5,585 nt of DNA, taken from an uncultured Sphingomonadaceae bacterium. Lineage in GTDB: Bacteria; Pseudomonadota; Alphaproteobacteria; Sphingomonadales; Sphingomonadaceae. How positions within the stretch are numbered: position 1 is the stretch's first letter; every line of letters starts with the position of its first letter. The stretch covers positions 1 through 5,585 of the forward strand of contig CALLWN010000272.1 of NCBI GenBank assembly GCA_938016505.1. Reading direction: 5' to 3'. Shown here one piece after another: positions 1 through 5,585 of the stretch. Under the pieces are notes generated by a model, which ran no database searches, was not told where the DNA came from, and was given only the letters and a program-made list of their open reading frames with translations. A program made the translations under genes and the position numbers.

Positions 1-795
1 ATCTGCGGTCTGGCCGGTGAGGGCGGCGAGGATGCCGACGAGGTTCTGCGCTTCGGGCCGGCCGGCGAGCCCCTCGGCGGGGGGGGGGAGCGGCTCGGGG
101 TCGGTCTTGGCGCGGCGGATCTTCTGGCGGATCTGGTCGGCGGTGTCGGTGAGGTTGATGCGGGACTGTTCGGACGGGTCGGACTTCGACATCTTGGCAG
201 TGCCATCGCGCAGCGAGCGGATTCGCGGCGCCTCGGGCGGGATGATGGGTTCGGGCGGGACGAGGGTGGCGGTGCCGAGATCGGTGTTGAACTTGATGGC
301 GATGTCGCGGGCGAGCTCCAGATGCTGCTTCTGGTCTTCGCCGACGGGGACGTGGGTGGCCTTGTAGACGAGCACGTCGGCGGCCTGGAGCACGGGGTAG
401 GTGAACAGGCCGACCGAGGCGCCCTCGCGGTCTTTCCCCGACTTTTCCTTGAACTGGGTCATGCGGTTGAGCCAGCCCATGCGGGCGGTGCAGGCGAGCA
501 CCCAGGCGAGCTCGGCATGTTCGGGCACCTGGGCCTGGTTGAACAGGATGGAGCGGGCCGGATCGATCCCGGCGCCGATGAGGGCGGCGGCGATCTCGCG
601 GGTGGCGCGGGTGAGCTCGGCGGGGTGCTGCGGGAGGGTGATGGCGTGGAGGTCGGCGATGAAGAAGAAGGCCTGGTCGTGCGGGCCGAGCGCATCCTGC
701 ATGCGCACCCAGTTGCGGATGGCGCCGAGCCAGTTGCCGATGTGGAGCTGGCCGGTGGGCTGGATTCCGGAGACGATACGCATGGGTGGTCGCAT
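1..795 (-). CDS. trpS: Tryptophanyl-tRNA synthetase, C-terminus cut off by window edge
   Basis: This cytosolic class I aminoacyl-tRNA synthetase charges tRNA-Trp with tryptophan using ATP. The visible 265 residues begin [24 protein letters not shown] (about residues 18-21) is the family's version of the HIGH ATP-binding motif, and KMSKS lies at about residues 201-205, the usual spacing. The DPEPLP and [11 protein letters not shown] segments after KMSKS also fit TrpS. The reading frame is open to base 1; bacterial TrpS is about 330-350 aa, so roughly 70-80 C-terminal residues lie outside the window. Two in-frame starts exist, at 795 and 783. I chose 795 because AAAGG sits six bases upstream, although most homologues begin at the MRIVSG methionine (783). 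The gene follows murJ after 16 bases and is probably cotranscribed with it. A run of ten C residues on the coding strand (79-88) encodes consecutive prolines; the frame is intact on both sides. Identification is secure; only the start is uncertain. Confidence 0.97.
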   Translation of the reverse strand, partial: MRPPMRIVSGIQPTGQLHIGNWLGAIRNWVRMQDALGPHDQAFFFIADLHAITLPQHPAELTRATREIAAALIGAGIDPARSILFNQAQVPEHAELAWVLACTARMGWLNRMTQFKEKSGKDREGASVGLFTYPVLQAADVLVYKATHVPVGEDQKQHLELARDIAIKFNTDLGTATLVPPEPIIPPEAPRIRSLRDGTAKMSKSDPSEQSRINLTDTADQIRQKIRRAKTDPEPLPPPAEGLAGRPEAQNLVGILAALTGQTAD

Positions 796-811
796 GGGGG
801 GCCTTTGGCGG

Positions 812-2380
812 TCAGGATGTGGTGGCCGGGCGGCGGAGCGCGGCGAGGAGCGCGCGCGGCTGCCAGGCGCCGACGAGCGTGCCGAGCCCGAGATAGACGG
901 CTGCACCGCCGCCGACCAGCGCCGCCATGGCGAGCGCCCGCTCGGGCGCGGTGCCGGCGGCGAGCGGCATGACGGCCGGACCGAGGAGGAACAGGAGAAG
1001 GGCGACTGCAGCGGAAGCGAGTGCCATGCGCGGCAGCGCGCGGCGCAGCGCGGCATCGGGGACGAGGCGGCCGCGACGATGGAGGGCGCGGGCGAGGAGC
1101 GCGACGTTGAGCCAGGCCGACAGCGCGGTCGCAAGCGCGATGCCGACATGCTGGAGCGGCCAGATGAGGAGAAGGTTGCCGACGAGGTTGGCGCCGATCG
1201 CGACGAGGGCGAAGGTCATGGGGGTTCGGGTATCGCCGCGGGCGTGGAAGCCGGGGGTGAGGACCTTGACCAGGATGTAGGCGGGAAGCCCGAGCGAGAA
1301 GGCGGCGAGCGCGCGCGCCGCCATGGTCGCGTTTTCGGGGGTGAAGCGGCCGTGCTGGAACAGCGCGGTGATGATGGGCCCCGAGGCGACGACGAGCGCG
1401 GTCGCAGCCGGGATGGCGAGGAAGAGCGCGAACTCGAGCGCGCGGTTCTGCTGGTGGAGCGCGGCATCCTCGCGGCCGGCGCCGATCAGGCGCGACAGCG
1501 TGGGAAGCAGCGCGACCCCCATGCCGACCCCGATCATGCCGAGCGGAAGCTGGTTCAGCCGGTCGGCATAGTAGAGGTAGCTGACCGAGCCCTCGGCGAG
1601 CAGGCGGGCGGCAAGCACGGTCGAGACGAGGAGGTTGAGCTGGGTGGCGCCGGCGCCGATCGCGGCCGGGCCGATGCGGCGCAGAAGGGTGCGCACCTCG
1701 GGTGTGAGGCGGGGCCACACGAGGCGGGGCGCCATGCCGGCGCGGCGGACGGCGAGGACCAGCCAGAGGAACTGGAGGAGCCCGGCGACGGTGACTGCGG
1801 CTGCGAGCGTCCGCGCGGTCTCGAGGCTGGTGTCGCCGCGGAAGGCGAGGAGGGCCGAAATGAGGGTGAGGTTGAGGAGGATGGGGGCGGCCGCCATCGC
1901 GGCGAACCGGCCGAGCGCGTTGAGCACGCCGCCCAGGAGCGCGACCAGCGAGACGAGGAGGAGATAGGGGAAGGTGAGCCGGGTCAGCTCGACGGTGAGC
2001 GCGAACTTCTCCGGACCGGAATCGGCGAACCCGCCGGTCATCAGCCAGACCACCGGCCCAGCGGCGAGCAGCATGACGGCCGTGAAGCCGAGGAGAATGG
2101 GGAGCAGGAAGGCGAGCGCCTGCTCGGTGAAACCGCGCGCGGCCCGGCGCCCCTCCTGCTGTTCGAGGCGGGAGGCGGCCATGGGCACGAAGGCCGCGGA
2201 AAAGGCGCCCTCGGCGAACAGCGAGCGGAACAGGTTGGGCAGGCGGAAGGCGATGAAGAAGGCATCGGCGGCCAGCCCGGCGCCGAGGTAGCGCGCCATC
2301 AGGAGATCGCGGGTGAAGCCCGCGATTCGCGACAGGAGGGTGAGCGAGCCCACGGTCGAGGCGGCACGAACGAGGGCCAT
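812..2380 (-). CDS. murJ: Lipid II flippase MurJ (MviN family)
   Basis: MurJ is an inner-membrane MOP-superfamily flippase that moves lipid II, the peptidoglycan precursor, to the periplasmic side. The 522-residue product is close to E. coli MurJ (511 aa) and is built of many hydrophobic segments, consistent with 14 membrane helices. With the start at 2380, R18, R24, D39 and R52 fall at the same numbers as the functionally important E. coli residues, in the contexts [25 protein letters not shown] and FAEGAF. A second signature, [12 protein letters not shown], places the equivalent of E. coli R270 at R274; the E. coli E273 position is Gln here, which I recall as usual in alphaproteobacteria. 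The frame stays open upstream to 2545, but those 55 residues are low-complexity and overlap secB, so I reject them. No clear Shine-Dalgarno precedes 2380, so translation may be coupled to secB, which ends 31 bases upstream. trpS follows after 16 bases. Confidence 0.97.
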   Translation of the reverse strand: MALVRAASTVGSLTLLSRIAGFTRDLLMARYLGAGLAADAFFIAFRLPNLFRSLFAEGAFSAAFVPMAASRLEQQEGRRAARGFTEQALAFLLPILLGFTAVMLLAAGPVVWLMTGGFADSGPEKFALTVELTRLTFPYLLLVSLVALLGGVLNALGRFAAMAAAPILLNLTLISALLAFRGDTSLETARTLAAAVTVAGLLQFLWLVLAVRRAGMAPRLVWPRLTPEVRTLLRRIGPAAIGAGATQLNLLVSTVLAARLLAEGSVSYLYYADRLNQLPLGMIGVGMGVALLPTLSRLIGAGREDAALHQQNRALEFALFLAIPAATALVVASGPIITALFQHGRFTPENATMAARALAAFSLGLPAYILVKVLTPGFHARGDTRTPMTFALVAIGANLVGNLLLIWPLQHVGIALATALSAWLNVALLARALHRRGRLVPDAALRRALPRMALASAAVALLLFLLGPAVMPLAAGTAPERALAMAALVGGGAAVYLGLGTLVGAWQPRALLAALRRPATTS

Positions 2381-2411
2381 GGCCGGCTGCGCCCGCGCGC
2401 CTGCCCCGGGC

Positions 2412-2921
2412 TCAGGCGTTGCCGACGCTGGTGCCCTCGCCGGAGCTGGTGCGGCGGGCCTCGAGCTGCTGGATGTAGAGGCCACCAAAGTCGATCGGGT
2501 CGAGCATGAGCGGCGGGAAGCCGCCATCGCGCACGGCGTCTGCAATCACCCGGCGGGCAAAGGGGAAGAGGATGCGCGGCGCCTCGACGAGGAGGAAGGG
2601 CTCGATCGCCTCGCGCGGGGCGCCCGACAGGCGGAACAGGCCGGCGTAGAGCAGTTCGACCGCGAACAGGGTCATCTCGTCCTGGTTCTTCGCATTGGCC
2701 GAGATGCGGAGCTCGACCTCGTACATGTCATTGTCGCCGGCGCGGGCGTTGACGTTGACCGAGACCTCGAGCTTGGGCTGGCCCTGGCCCTGGAGCGAGC
2801 CCGGCGCATTGGGGTTCTCGAACGAGAGGTCCTTGACATACTGGGCGAGGATCCCCGCCTGGGGGGTGAGATCGGCACCGTTGGCGAGGGCTTCGGCGTG
2901 TTCGGGGGTGAGGCTTGCCAT
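2412..2921 (-). CDS. secB: Protein-export chaperone SecB
   Basis: SecB is a cytosolic tetrameric chaperone that keeps preproteins unfolded and delivers them to SecA at the Sec translocon. The 169-residue product matches the usual length of about 155-170 aa. Family landmarks in order are YVKDLSFENPNAP (residues 28-40), the beta-strand region LEVSVNVNARAGDNDMYEVE (51-70), and the strongly conserved PFLLVEAPRILFPFARR followed by DAVRDGGFPPLMLDPIDF (about 108-145). The last 15 or so residues are a variable, Ser/Gly-rich tail. The ATG at 2921 is chosen because the MASLTPEHAEAL leader is plausible and directly precedes conserved sequence; the ribosome-binding site (GAAAG) is weak. This is the first gene of the leftward unit secB-murJ-trpS and is divergent from the timA-like gene. 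The pairing of secB with a Tim44-like gene is familiar in alphaproteobacteria. Identification is secure. Confidence 0.98.
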   Translation of the reverse strand: MASLTPEHAEALANGADLTPQAGILAQYVKDLSFENPNAPGSLQGQGQPKLEVSVNVNARAGDNDMYEVELRISANAKNQDEMTLFAVELLYAGLFRLSGAPREAIEPFLLVEAPRILFPFARRVIADAVRDGGFPPLMLDPIDFGGLYIQQLEARRTSSGEGTSVGNA

Positions 2922-2961
2922 GACTGGTCTTTCGCTTGGGGCAATGGGTGCCCGCCCGGGC

Positions 2962-2989
2962 GGCTAGCAGGCGCACCGGCATGCGGCAA
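2962..2989 (-). promoter_or_regulatory. Candidate sigma-70-type promoter of secB
   Basis: Read leftward, TTGCCG (2989-2984) is followed after 16 bases by CTAGCC (2967-2962), about 40 bases before the secB start codon. The first hexamer resembles the alphaproteobacterial -35 box (CTTGAC-like) and the second a weak, GC-tolerant -10 box. Position and spacing are right for the secB-murJ-trpS unit. However, the match is imperfect and such hexamers arise by chance in GC-rich DNA. Confidence 0.3.
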
Positions 2990-3003
2990 GAAGCAGCTTG
3001 CCG
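2984..3003. promoter_or_regulatory. Perfect inverted repeat in the secB/timA divergent region
   Basis: CGGCAAG (2984-2990) and CTTGCCG (2997-3003) are exact reverse complements separated by the six bases AAGCAG. The repeat lies near the middle of the roughly 200-base non-coding region between the divergent secB and timA-like genes. Each arm contains an outward-facing TTGCCG hexamer; the left one doubles as the candidate -35 box of secB. The repeat could be a dimeric regulator's operator, a pair of back-to-back -35 elements, or a chance palindrome. The rightward hexamer lacks a convincing -10 box at 17 bases (CTCCTT); a better -10-like CTATCT occurs at 3046-3051 but without a clear -35. Confidence 0.35.
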
Positions 3004-3118
3004 GCACCGCGGGGCGACCTCTCCTTTTCTCCCTCGCCCGGCGCCCTATCTTGTGCCAAGGTTCAACGGAACAGGCGAGCCGCCGTTGCGGATGGCTGGC
3101 AGCAAGGCGCGGGATGTG

Positions 3119-3790
3119 ATGCAGAGCGGACTGATCGAGATTGTGTTCCTGGCGATGCTGGCCGGGTTCATCGGCCTCAGGCTGTACCAGGTGCTCGGCC
3201 GTCGCACCGGTCATGAGCGGCCGGTTGGCGACCCGGTTCGCGGCGGCGGAGCGGAAGTGGCGCGCCCGGCCTCGACCGGTTCGGTGCGCGAGGCCGACCA
3301 GCCGCCGCTGCCGGAACTGCCCGCGGATCTCGGCGCCGGGGTTCGGGCCGGGCTGGAGGCGATCCGCCAGGCCGACCGCAGCTTTGATGTCGAGCGGTTC
3401 ATTGCCGGCGCGCGCGGTGCCTACCAGATGGTGCTGGAAGCCTTCTGGCGCGGCGACGAGGCCGAGCTGGCGGAGCTGGTCTCGGACGACGTGATGGAGA
3501 ATTTCCGGCACGTGCTCGCCGAGCGGAAAGCGGCCGGGCTCTCCATCGGCAACCGCCTGCTGGAGGTTGACCAGGTGCGGATCGTCGGGGCGCGGATGAA
3601 CGGCTCCATGGCCGAGGTGACCGTGCAGTTCGACGCCGAGATCGTGGCGGTGACCCGCGACGCGACTGGCGCTGTGGTCGAGGGCAACCCGGACGCCAGC
3701 GTCGAGACGCACGATGTGTGGACCTTCAGCCGGCACGTGACCTCGCCGGACCCGGCCTGGCTCGTCGTCGGGACCGACACCGCCGACTAG
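3119..3790 (+). CDS. timA: TimA-like Tim44-domain protein, membrane-anchored
   Basis: The 223-residue product is a bacterial relative of the mitochondrial import motor subunit Tim44. A single N-terminal hydrophobic segment (about residues 4-24, within GLIEIVFLAMLAGFIGLRLY) precedes VLGRRTGHE, the typical juxtamembrane signature of alphaproteobacterial Tim44 proteins. A flexible Gly/Pro/acid-rich linker follows (about 32-85). The Tim44-like domain runs from FDVERFIAGARGAY (about residue 89) to the end and shows VSDDVMENF, VTVQFDAEIV and VWTFSRHV, closing with WLVVGTDT. The domain therefore probably faces the cytosol from an inner-membrane anchor; its molecular role in bacteria is unsettled. 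The frame opens at 2936, but the first 61 codons look non-coding. I chose 3119 (GTG at 3116 is an alternative) because the anchor starts there, with AAGG about 11 bases upstream. mltA follows after 8 bases. Family assignment is good; the symbol is by analogy to Caulobacter TimA. Confidence 0.88.
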   Translation: MQSGLIEIVFLAMLAGFIGLRLYQVLGRRTGHERPVGDPVRGGGAEVARPASTGSVREADQPPLPELPADLGAGVRAGLEAIRQADRSFDVERFIAGARGAYQMVLEAFWRGDEAELAELVSDDVMENFRHVLAERKAAGLSIGNRLLEVDQVRIVGARMNGSMAEVTVQFDAEIVAVTRDATGAVVEGNPDASVETHDVWTFSRHVTSPDPAWLVVGTDTAD

Positions 3791-3798
3791 GGCTGGTC

Positions 3799-4836
3799 AT
3801 GCGCCGGCCGCTGGCCCTGGCGTGCGCAGCGCTCGCGCTCGGGGCCTGCGCCGGGCGGTCGCCGGTTTCATCTGCGCTGGCTTCGGCGAGGGGTGCGGAG
3901 GCGACGCTCGCCGCCTTCCGGGCGGCCTGCCCACGGTTGGCGGGGTGGCGCGACGCTTCAGGAGTGACGAGGCCCGCCGACTGGAAGGCGCCATGCGCCG
4001 AGGCGGACCAGGTGACGGCAGGGACGTTCGACGGATTTCTCGCACGGCATTTTCGCCCGCTGCAGGCTGGCGACAGTGCAGGATTTGCCACCGGCTATTT
4101 CGTGCCGGTCTACCCGGGGCGGGAGCAGGCCGCGCCCGGGCTCGTTCCGGTGCTCGGCCTGCCTGCGGGGCTGGACTGCGCCAACAGCCCCTGCCCTGCC
4201 CGCGCCGCGATCATGGCGGGCGCGCTCGACGGCCGGGCCGAGGTGCTGCTGTGGATGGACCCGGTCGACCTCTTCTTTCTGCAGGTGCAGGGTTCGGGGA
4301 TCGCCCGGCTGGCCGATGGCCGGGACGTGAGGCTGGGCTTTGCCGGGCACAATGGCCAGCCCTATGTGGCGATCGGGGGGAGCCTGAGGGAGCGGGGCGC
4401 GCTGGGCGCCGGCGCCGGCATGGCGGAGATCCGCGAATGGCTTGCTGCCCATCCGGCGGAGCGGGATGCGGTCCTGGCTCTAAACCCGCGCTACATCTTC
4501 TTCAGGCGGCTTGGCGATGACGCGCCCTTCCCTGTCGGCACGCTGGGGAGCCGGCTCGTGGGCGGGGCGAGCGTTGCGGTCGACCCGGCGCATGTGCCGA
4601 TGGGTGCGCTGGTGCGGCTGCGGACCCGGCTTGGCGATGGCACGCGGTTCGACCGGGTGCTTGTCGCAGCCGACACGGGGGCTGCGATCAGGGGGCCGGG
4701 CCGGTTCGACATCTATTTCGGCGAGGGCGAGGCGGCCGGGCGCCTGGCGGGCGGACAGCGGGCGGCCGCGCAGGCCGAGATCCTGGTGCCCCGGAGCGCG
4801 GAATGGGGGAGCGCGGAATGGGGGAGCGCGGAATGA
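3799..4836 (+). CDS. mltA: Membrane-bound lytic murein transglycosylase A (lipoprotein)
   Basis: MltA-type enzymes cleave the MurNAc-GlcNAc bond of peptidoglycan, leaving 1,6-anhydromuramyl ends, and act at the outer membrane's periplasmic face. The 345-residue precursor starts MRRPLALACAALALGACAG. LGAC is a lipobox with Cys17 as the lipidated residue, followed by Ala, so outer-membrane sorting is expected. Family motifs in order are TGYF (98-101), DPVDLFFLQVQGSG (VQGSG at 163-167), FAGHNGQPYVAIG, NPRYIFFR, VAVDPAHVPMG, and the 3D-domain motif AADTGAAIRG...RFDIYFGEG. D292 of DTG should correspond to the catalytic Asp of E. coli MltA (alignment inference), and D304 lies in FDIYFG. The ATG at 3799 is preferred to the 81-base upstream extension because it begins the signal peptide and AGGG lies six bases upstream, overlapping the timA stop. 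The C-terminus carries an odd tail of SAEWG repeats (333-345) encoded by a 15-bp tandem repeat. The stop codon overlaps the smr start as ATGA. Confidence 0.95.
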   Translation: MRRPLALACAALALGACAGRSPVSSALASARGAEATLAAFRAACPRLAGWRDASGVTRPADWKAPCAEADQVTAGTFDGFLARHFRPLQAGDSAGFATGYFVPVYPGREQAAPGLVPVLGLPAGLDCANSPCPARAAIMAGALDGRAEVLLWMDPVDLFFLQVQGSGIARLADGRDVRLGFAGHNGQPYVAIGGSLRERGALGAGAGMAEIREWLAAHPAERDAVLALNPRYIFFRRLGDDAPFPVGTLGSRLVGGASVAVDPAHVPMGALVRLRTRLGDGTRFDRVLVAADTGAAIRGPGRFDIYFGEGEAAGRLAGGQRAAAQAEILVPRSAEWGSAEWGSAE

Positions 4837-4837
4837 G
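4793..4837 (+). repeat. 15-bp tandem repeat (three units) carrying a ribosome-binding site and ATG
   Basis: GGAGCGCGGAATGGG occurs at 4793-4807 and 4808-4822, and a third unit at 4823-4837 differs only at base 14 (GGAGCGCGGAATGAG). Each unit contains GGAG, a six-base spacer and an ATG (4803, 4818, 4833). All three ATGs are in the same frame and open the Smr protein. In the overlapping mltA frame the units encode SAEWG, SAEWG, SAE-stop. Because the unit is 15 bases long, gain or loss of a copy preserves both frames. Confidence 0.93.
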
Positions 4838-5435
4838 CCGGAGGCTGACGGCGGCGGAAGTGGCGCTGTGGCGGCAGGTGGCCGCGACGGTGACGGCGTG
4901 GCGGCCGCTGCCCGAGGTGCCCGCTGCCGGGGATGGCGACGCGGCGGCCACGCCGGCGCCAGCGCCGGTGCAGCGGCCTGATCGCGCCGGGGTCGGGGCG
5001 CGCAAGGCCGGGTTGCCCCCTGCCCCGCCGGGGACTGCCCCGCCGCGGCCCGCTCCGGCCGAGACGCTCGATGGCCGCTGGGACCGGCTGCTCGCCTCTG
5101 GCAAGGCCCGGCCCGACCGGGTGATCGACCTGCATGGCCACTCGCGCGAGTCGGCGCGGCAGTTGCTCGAGCTGACGGTCGTGCGGGCGGCCGACCGCGG
5201 CGAGCGGCTCCTCTTGGTCATCACGGGCAAGGGCAGCGCGCCCGGACCGGCGCCGGCCGACCTGATGGAGGCGAGGCCGGGGCGCGGCGCGATCCGCGCC
5301 GAGCTGCCGCGCTGGCTGGGACATCCTGCGCTTTCGGCACGGATCGCTGCGGTCAGGCAGGCCCCGGGCCGGCTGGGCGGGCCCGGGGCGGTGTGGATTG
5401 TTCTGAGGCGGGCACGCGGACGCGACGGCGCCTGA
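4833..5435 (+). CDS. Smr domain-containing protein (stand-alone)
   Basis: The Smr domain (small MutS-related) is a nucleic-acid-interacting or nuclease-like fold; some members nick DNA or cleave RNA, but the role of the short alphaproteobacterial proteins is not established. The 200-residue product has a short helical N-terminus (LTAAEVALWRQVAATVTAW), then a Pro/Ala-rich, probably disordered linker (about 25-80), then the Smr domain. The domain's landmarks are DLHGHSRESA (D99, H101, H103), LLVITGKG (TGKG at 131-134), IRAELPRWL, and a C-terminal GGPGAVWIVLRRA. There is no MutS portion. Three in-frame ATGs (4803, 4818, 4833) lie in a 15-bp repeat. I chose 4833 because it forms the ATGA overlap with the mltA stop, has GGGGGAG six bases upstream and begins MSRRLTAAEVALW, the usual type of start; the longer forms add MGERG units. 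It is the last recognisable gene of the timA-mltA-smr unit, with translation probably coupled to mltA. Confidence 0.9.
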   Translation: MSRRLTAAEVALWRQVAATVTAWRPLPEVPAAGDGDAAATPAPAPVQRPDRAGVGARKAGLPPAPPGTAPPRPAPAETLDGRWDRLLASGKARPDRVIDLHGHSRESARQLLELTVVRAADRGERLLLVITGKGSAPGPAPADLMEARPGRGAIRAELPRWLGHPALSARIAAVRQAPGRLGGPGAVWIVLRRARGRDGA

Positions 5436-5585
5436 CGGCGGTGCCAGATTGCGGGGCCGGGGATCGGGCCCGGACCGGTTTGTCCGCCCTGCACCCGGTC
5501 TCGACCGGGCGCGCGCCATGCCGGAGGCCGATGCCGGCAAGGCAGGCAGGGCGGGGGTGCGGGCAGCCTTGCGCGGGCCGCACCC
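5436..5585. other. Region after smr, no supported gene
   Basis: These 150 bases show no gene I can support. Two short hairpins occur (5471-5486 and 5494-5509). An ATG at 5518 opens a frame on the plus strand (MPEADAGKAGRAGVRAAL...) that runs off the window edge, and another starts at 5530. Neither has a clear ribosome-binding site, and the visible peptides are too short and Gly/Ala/Arg-rich to judge. A reverse-strand frame (5583-5353) overlaps smr antisense and is low-complexity. The start of the next gene could lie here or just beyond. Confidence 0.5.
5471..5509 (+). terminator. Two adjacent GC-rich hairpins after smr, possible terminator
   Basis: CGGAC (5471-5475) pairs with GTCCG (5482-5486) around a CGGTTT loop. 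Eight bases later CCCGGT (5494-5499) pairs with ACCGGG (5504-5509) around a CTCG loop. They begin 36 bases after the smr stop, where the end of the timA-mltA-smr transcript would be expected. Neither is followed by a T-run, so a standard intrinsic terminator is not demonstrated, and short palindromes are common in DNA this GC-rich. Confidence 0.25.

Noticed and set aside
459..1718. A 419-codon minus-strand frame overlapping murJ and trpS
   Set aside because: It is a shifted frame of murJ and trpS, rich in Arg, Pro, Ala and Ser, with no recognisable family motif.
401..2509. A 702-codon open frame on the plus strand, antisense to trpS, murJ and secB
   Set aside because: It lies opposite three well-identified genes, is dominated by Glu, Gly, Arg and Ala, and shows no domain pattern. 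Long antisense frames without stops are expected in DNA this GC-rich.
2381..2545. Upstream extension of murJ to an ATG at 2545
   Set aside because: The added 55 residues are low-complexity and overlap the conserved secB C-terminus; starting at 2380 makes the key residues match E. coli MurJ numbering exactly.
2936..3118. N-terminal extension of the timA-like frame to 2936
   Set aside because: The extra residues look non-coding, cover the probable promoter region, and would put sequence in front of the N-terminal membrane anchor typical of the family.
2672..3736. A 354-codon minus-strand frame spanning the timA-like gene and the start of secB
   Set aside because: It is antisense to timA and a shifted frame of secB, with no family pattern.
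3718..3798. Upstream extension of mltA into timA
   Set aside because: It would place 27 Arg-rich residues before an obvious lipoprotein signal peptide; the ATG at 3799 has AGGG six bases upstream.
4508..4640. Two similar segments GGCTTGGCGATG in mltA (about 4508 and 4628)
   Set aside because: They encode RLGDD and RLGDG at different places in the fold, and the similarity stops after about 12 bases; chance is the simplest explanation.
4953..4968. Near-perfect palindrome CCGGCGC-CA-GCGCCGG inside smr
   Set aside because: It encodes part of the Ala/Pro linker and is the kind of palindrome that GC-rich Ala/Pro codon runs produce by chance; a two-base loop also makes a stable hairpin unlikely.
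4688..5540. Reverse-strand frames of about 270 codons opposite smr
   Set aside because: They are Pro/Arg/Ala-rich with no motif and antisense to a clear Smr domain.

Overview
The window is very GC-rich (by eye around 70%) and densely coding. It reads as ordinary chromosomal core sequence from an alphaproteobacterium, most likely Sphingomonadales. This placement rests on the gene order (secB beside a bacterial Tim44-like gene, then mltA and a stand-alone Smr gene), on the proteins' similarity to alphaproteobacterial families as I remember them, and on the base composition. No database search was possible, so genus and species are not assigned. I saw no tRNA, rRNA, CRISPR array, insertion sequence or phage gene.

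Left half, minus strand, reading right to left: secB (export chaperone), murJ (lipid II flippase) and trpS (tryptophanyl-tRNA synthetase, cut off by the window's left edge). The gaps are 31 and 16 bases, so the three probably form one transcription unit. The roughly 200-base gap to the right of secB is a divergent promoter region. It contains a perfect 7-bp inverted repeat whose two arms each carry a TTGCCG hexamer facing outward, resembling back-to-back -35 elements.

Right half, plus strand: timA-like (membrane-anchored Tim44-domain protein), mltA (lipoprotein lytic transglycosylase) and an smr-family gene. The first two are 8 bases apart and the last two overlap, so these are also likely one operon. 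The final 150 bases hold two small GC-rich hairpins and no gene that I can support.

Functionally the two divergent units share a cell-envelope theme: protein export (SecB, and perhaps TimA), supply of the peptidoglycan precursor (MurJ) and peptidoglycan turnover (MltA). TrpS and Smr are probably passengers. I do not see a previously undescribed system here. The most distinctive feature is a 15-bp tandem repeat at the mltA/smr junction. It triplicates a ribosome-binding site plus ATG while staying in frame in both overlapping genes. Smaller points of interest are a ten-base C tract inside trpS and the symmetric divergent promoter region.
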